From Rosellinia necatrix (taxonomy: Eukaryota > Ascomycota > Sordariomycetes > Xylariales > Xylariaceae): a stretch of 64,000 bases of DNA. The DNA is taken from NCBI GenBank assembly GCA_021209875.1, contig JAGYVD010000010.1, positions 1,364,001 through 1,428,000 of the forward strand, read 5' to 3'. The position numbers and the translations under genes are program-made. Position 1 is the first letter of the stretch; each line of letters opens with the position of its first letter. The notes beneath the pieces are model-generated. The model saw only the letters and a program-made list of their open reading frames with translations, searched no databases and was not told the DNA's origin. This document shows positions 61,010 to 64,000 of the stretch, in pieces.

Positions 61010-64000
61010 CTATGTATTAACAGTTCCAGGCGCACAGACAATAAATAGGAGGGAAGGTGTATTAACATTCGGTTGCCCCCGGAGGGTTCCTATAAGAGAC
61101 ACCTGACGGCCAAATTCTCGTCTCAGCTGCTCTTCGCACCATGGTCGGAAGCTCGTCCTTAGGGGGGTTAGATTGGACTCCCCCAACAGTAAGCGCTTTA
61201 ACGTAATGTGAAGAATCCCCATTGATGCATGATCAGCTACCAACCCATGAACACTTAATAATAATAGCTGTCTCCCTGTGAGCTTGATAAGACTAGCTGC
61301 TAGAAGCGGTCGATTAAGGGCGTCTAACAACATAAAGGCGTCCTGTGTTATAGTCCCTATGGCATCTTCTGAGTCAAGATTGTGAACATCAAAGCGATAG
61401 CATCCGTCAGTCGTTAGTTTGATGCTCTGCATCCATTCGCCGTCAGGCGATTTCTTGAAGCAGCTTCGCAGCACTTCATAATGGGATACTAGAAAATTGA
61501 CGATTGACACTATTTTCCCCTCTTGGTGTTCATTCCCTATGGGGAGGAGTAATGACTTGTGGAGATCCTTTTGCCTTGCGGGTGTCGTTCTAATGAAAAG
61601 CTGCTGGGCTGGTGAAAGCGGGAACCATGTACTTTGCGAGGTGTCATCGCCTGGTGACACAAGTATTGCGAGCTCAGAAATCGTCTTATGCAGAAAGATG
61701 TCAGCAACTGAGAGCTTGAGGCCTGCGGCGTGGCATTCGGTGGAGATTTTCATGGTGGTGATAGAGTCTCCGCCGATTCGGAGAAAACTTTGGTTGACCC
61801 TAATCGCCTTGGAATCTATGTTCAGTACTCGCGCCCATATCTCGCATAGTTTTATCTCTGTCTTTGTAGATGGAGTAGCTTTAGAGTCGGCACCTAAGGT
61901 GATTGGATTGAAAAGATATAATGGAAGAGATTTAAGTGTTTCTTGCAACAGACTGCGATCAGCCTTCCCAGATTTCGTCAACGGCAGATGTTTCATAGAT
62001 AGAAACACACCAGGAACCATATATGATGGGAGCCTCTCGTAAAGTTGTGCTTCTACAGACTGTACTTCATGTAAGAAGTCCATAGTGGGATGAACAATGA
62101 GTGGTTGCTCCTCTCGCAACAGGTCTGTTGAGAGCCGAGCAGAACTGGAACAGACAAATGCGACGAGAAATTGGGGCCGGCCATTAGTTGCCGGGCTTAC
62201 CTCTGCGACAACATCAAAGACATTAGGTAAACACTGGCGCAGATGATGTTCCACCTCGGAGAGTTCGATACGTTGCCCCCGAAGCTTTACTTGTGTGTCT
62301 TTTCTGCCAACGAAGTGGATAAAGCCGTCTGGATCGTAGTACACTAGATCTCCCGTCTTGTATACGCGACTAGCGCCATTGAGACTTGAGCGAAGCCAGT
62401 TGGGACTCTGGATAAACGCTGCCGCGGATGCCCTAAAGTCGTTGAGATAACCCCTTCCGATTGTCTGACCCGCGATGAGGAGCTCGCCTATACTACCAAT
62501 GGGCAATAGCTTCTCGTGGTTATCAGGATCTACAACCCAGCAGGTGCAACCGTGAGGGCGACCGATATTACGAGGGCTTGCGCCAGGGCCGAGCGACGAG
62601 TTGATGGTGGCAACTATAGAGCACTCAGATACTCCATAGGAGTTCATCAACCTGACATATGGGGACCACGTTTCAATATCAGCATGGCTCATCGGTTCCC
62701 CAACTAAGATCAACGTCTCCAAGGTTGGCATCTCTCGCGGTGAAACGCAGCGAGCCACCGACGGAGTTAGAATGGCCCATGTTGCTGCCAACTCACTCGC
62801 GGCTGCCGGGAGCCTGTCCAAGCGGTCGTTTTCTGAAGTAATACATATACACCCACCCACCAGAAGAGTGCTTAGATGATCTAAGATGCTGGCATCAAAC
62901 TCGTACCCGGAAAATTGTAGAACCCGAGATGATTGGTTCAAGCCGAAGCCTTGAATGTGAGCTACTGCGCTCGAGCTGTACGAAGCATGATCGAGGATGA
63001 TGCCCTTGGGCTTACCAGTAGTACCAGATGTGAAAATTACACACAGCGCATTGGCCGGAGTGATACTAGGTGTGATCCAGGCCGAACAGGGTACATCGTG
63101 TCTACTCGCGAGAGCCTCATGACAGATCGCGATAACATCAACTCCGAGGTCCCAGTTGAATACATCTACTCCCTCAGAGGCTAGCATGAAAGGAGCTTGG
63201 ATTTGATGCAGAATTTCCCTCACTCGGAATTCCGGGGCTCTCGCGCTAAGCAACACAAACGCGCCTCCGGCCTTCATCACTCCGAGCTGAGCGACCACAC
63301 ACCACTTCGACTTTTGAAAACATAGAGGGACGAAGCACTCCGGACCGACACCACGACGTTGGAGATCAGCCGCTAGTACAGATGACAAATGATCAAGCTC
63401 CCCGTAGCTCAAGTTGCCATCCCAACTGCAAACTGCTGGCGCATCTAACTGCGCAAGAGACACCTCGTGAATGGAGTCATGTATGCAACGAATGGAATCT
63501 TTGGCCTCCGGACCTGAGTTCCATTTCCTCATTTCTTGGAGTTCTCTGGGTTGGATTAACTCGAGAGACGCTATAGTACGATGGGGGTTCTGGTCGATTT
63601 GGTAAAGCGTATGCTCTACTTGTCGAACAACTCTACGCACAAAGGACTCCGTCACTATCCCGGGGTCGAAAAAGACTTCAATATCGATAGTCCCAGACCG
63701 GGGCTGGAATACCAAAGCCATGGCGTAAGTGTCAAATCTACCAATGTCCGAAAGCTGGCTATTCTCCGTGAAGAGAGTGTGTGCAGCCTTTAATTCCTCG
63801 GCCTGTATCACGAGAAGGGTTTGGAATTGACATGCATTAGCGGGCCCAGGCCCCAGACGGCTGATATTTTGGAGGCCAAAGTGTTCGTACTTCATCATTA
63901 GAGCCGATTGGCGTTGAACTTCCTGCAATACCTCGGACACCGTGGAAGAAACTTCAAGCCGAATCCTCACAGGAGCGGTGGCAATGGTGGGACCAGTAAC
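61010..64000 (-). CDS. Nonribosomal peptide synthetase, 5' portion ((C)-A-T-E half), open at window edge
   Basis: One open frame from beyond 64000 to a stop at 61010-61012. Genuine NRPS coding ends at about 61060, and the last 17 codons are read from the inserted element. Order from the 5' side: the C-terminal part of a condensation domain (GPTIAT near 63985), A1 (VCSWDGNLSYGEL; FTSGTTGKPKG near 63020; NSYGVSECS; LRGQRIELSEVE), T (IGGDSITTMK near 61765), and the first half of an epimerization domain (FPLSPAQQLFIRTT; the motif corresponding to HHxxxD reads HGLVAD near 61240). The E domain is broken at the 13-bp target duplication and resumes at 53327. No intron is seen in this stretch. If transcribed, it would give a protein lacking the last modules and the release domain. 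The start codon lies outside the window. Confidence 0.9.
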   Translation of the reverse strand, partial: VTGPTIATAPVRIRLEVSSTVSEVLQEVQRQSALMMKYEHFGLQNISRLGPGPANACQFQTLLVIQAEELKAAHTLFTENSQLSDIGRFDTYAMALVFQPRSGTIDIEVFFDPGIVTESFVRRVVRQVEHTLYQIDQNPHRTIASLELIQPRELQEMRKWNSGPEAKDSIRCIHDSIHEVSLAQLDAPAVCSWDGNLSYGELDHLSSVLAADLQRRGVGPECFVPLCFQKSKWCVVAQLGVMKAGGAFVLLSARAPEFRVREILHQIQAPFMLASEGVDVFNWDLGVDVIAICHEALASRHDVPCSAWITPSITPANALCVIFTSGTTGKPKGIILDHASYSSSAVAHIQGFGLNQSSRVLQFSGYEFDASILDHLSTLLVGGCICITSENDRLDRLPAAASELAATWAILTPSVARCVSPREMPTLETLILVGEPMSHADIETWSPYVRLMNSYGVSECSIVATINSSLGPGASPRNIGRPHGCTCWVVDPDNHEKLLPIGSIGELLIAGQTIGRGYLNDFRASAAAFIQSPNWLRSSLNGASRVYKTGDLVYYDPDGFIHFVGRKDTQVKLRGQRIELSEVEHHLRQCLPNVFDVVAEVSPATNGRPQFLVAFVCSSSARLSTDLLREEQPLIVHPTMDFLHEVQSVEAQLYERLPSYMVPGVFLSMKHLPLTKSGKADRSLLQETLKSLPLYLFNPITLGADSKATPSTKTEIKLCEIWARVLNIDSKAIRVNQSFLRIGGDSITTMKISTECHAAGLKLSVADIFLHKTISELAILVSPGDDTSQSTWFPLSPAQQLFIRTTPARQKDLHKSLLLPIGNEHQEGKIVSIVNFLVSHYEVLRSCFKKSPDGEWMQSIKLTTDGCYRFDVHNLDSEDAIGTITQDAFMLLDALNRPLLAASLIKLTGRQLLLLSVHGLVADHASMGILHITLKRLLLGESNLTPLRTSFRPWCEEQLRREFGRQVSLIGTLRGQPNVNTPSLLFIVCAPGTVNT
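61060..61072. repeat. Target-site duplication, right copy
   Basis: TATTAACATTCGG, which belongs to the original NRPS coding sequence on this side. The reading frame here and that beyond 53328 are in the same phase when one copy is counted once. Confidence 0.85.

Larger units (their letters stand above)
53341..61059 (-). mobile_element. RIP-degraded retroelement (LINE-like) inserted in the NRPS gene
   Basis: 7,719 bp of extremely AT-rich DNA without coding capacity, starting and stopping abruptly inside NRPS coding sequence. It is bounded by a 13-bp direct repeat, TATTAACATTYGG (53328-53340 with T, 61060-61072 with C). One end carries AATG six times (53341-53364), read as the 3' simple-repeat tail of a minus-oriented non-LTR element. 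The other end (61023-61059) has normal base composition. Removing the three nested solo LTRs and their duplications leaves about 7.05 kb, near the size of full-length Tad-type LINEs (established for Neurospora Tad). Residual G and C are mostly in GC, CT and CG contexts and rarely CA, as expected after RIP. Element class is inference because no ORF survives. A second 10-bp repeat (TGTATTAACA at 61013 and 61058) makes the right border slightly ambiguous. Confidence 0.8.

Noticed and set aside
53341..61059. AT-rich block as mitochondrial DNA or a centromere fragment
   Set aside because: No mitochondrial gene or tRNA is visible, and the sharp borders with a 13-bp duplication inside one coding sequence fit transposition.
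44643..64000. Two independent NRPS genes
   Set aside because: The two pieces split one epimerization domain, share a reading phase and have matching ends at the target duplication; neither piece has its own start or release domain at the break.

Overview
This is genomic DNA from a filamentous ascomycete (Pezizomycotina, probably a Sordariomycete). The reasons are short spliceosomal introns (about 50-250 nt, GTRNGT...CTNAY...YAG), NACHT-WD40 and C14-type genes, a rhodopsin/PTH11-like membrane protein, a large NRPS, an AT block that looks saturated by RIP, and recurrent TAGGTA/TACCTA runs between genes. The placement below Pezizomycotina is inference.

Left part (1-13.9 kb): the 3' end of FGAM synthase (purine synthesis); a caspase-like C14 gene whose catalytic Cys is replaced; tail-to-tail with it, a three-exon NLR (NACHT_N-NACHT-WD40); a PD-(D/E)XK nuclease-like gene; and a degenerate tRNA-like locus with a pol III-type terminator.

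Middle (14-31.3 kb): a divergent pair encoding the two halves of plant Tm-1 (UPF0261/Tm-1-like and the TIM-barrel PEP-hydrolase-like protein), with a RIP-marked dispersed repeat in their shared promoter; an SDR; kynurenine 3-monooxygenase; methionine aminopeptidase 1; the COPII cargo receptor Erv14/cornichon; the splicing factor Prp17/Cdc40; and a fungal rhodopsin-like membrane protein. Exon structures were worked out by hand from splice sites and reading frame. A gene-poor stretch of about 5.5 kb follows (31.2-36.8 kb).

Right part (36.8-64 kb): a secreted PL26-type rhamnogalacturonan lyase-like enzyme with a second, non-RIPed copy of the dispersed repeat at its 3' end; a C2H2-like regulator; tRNA-Gln(CTG); an alpha/beta hydrolase; and a large NRPS on the minus strand that runs off the right edge. 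Its visible order is (C)-A-T-E-C-A-T-C-A-T-C_T, ending in a fungal cyclizing-type condensation domain. A 7.7-kb AT-rich element (53341-61059) interrupts the E domain. The element is flanked by a 13-bp target-site duplication, carries an (AATG)6 end, and holds three GC-normal solo LTRs, each with a 5-bp duplication. The NRPS reading frame is open on both sides and stays in phase across the insertion, so one gene was split by one insertion. The E domain had already lost its catalytic motifs. The insertion, the nested LTRs and the dead E domain are the most notable observations, followed by the pseudo-caspase/NLR pair.
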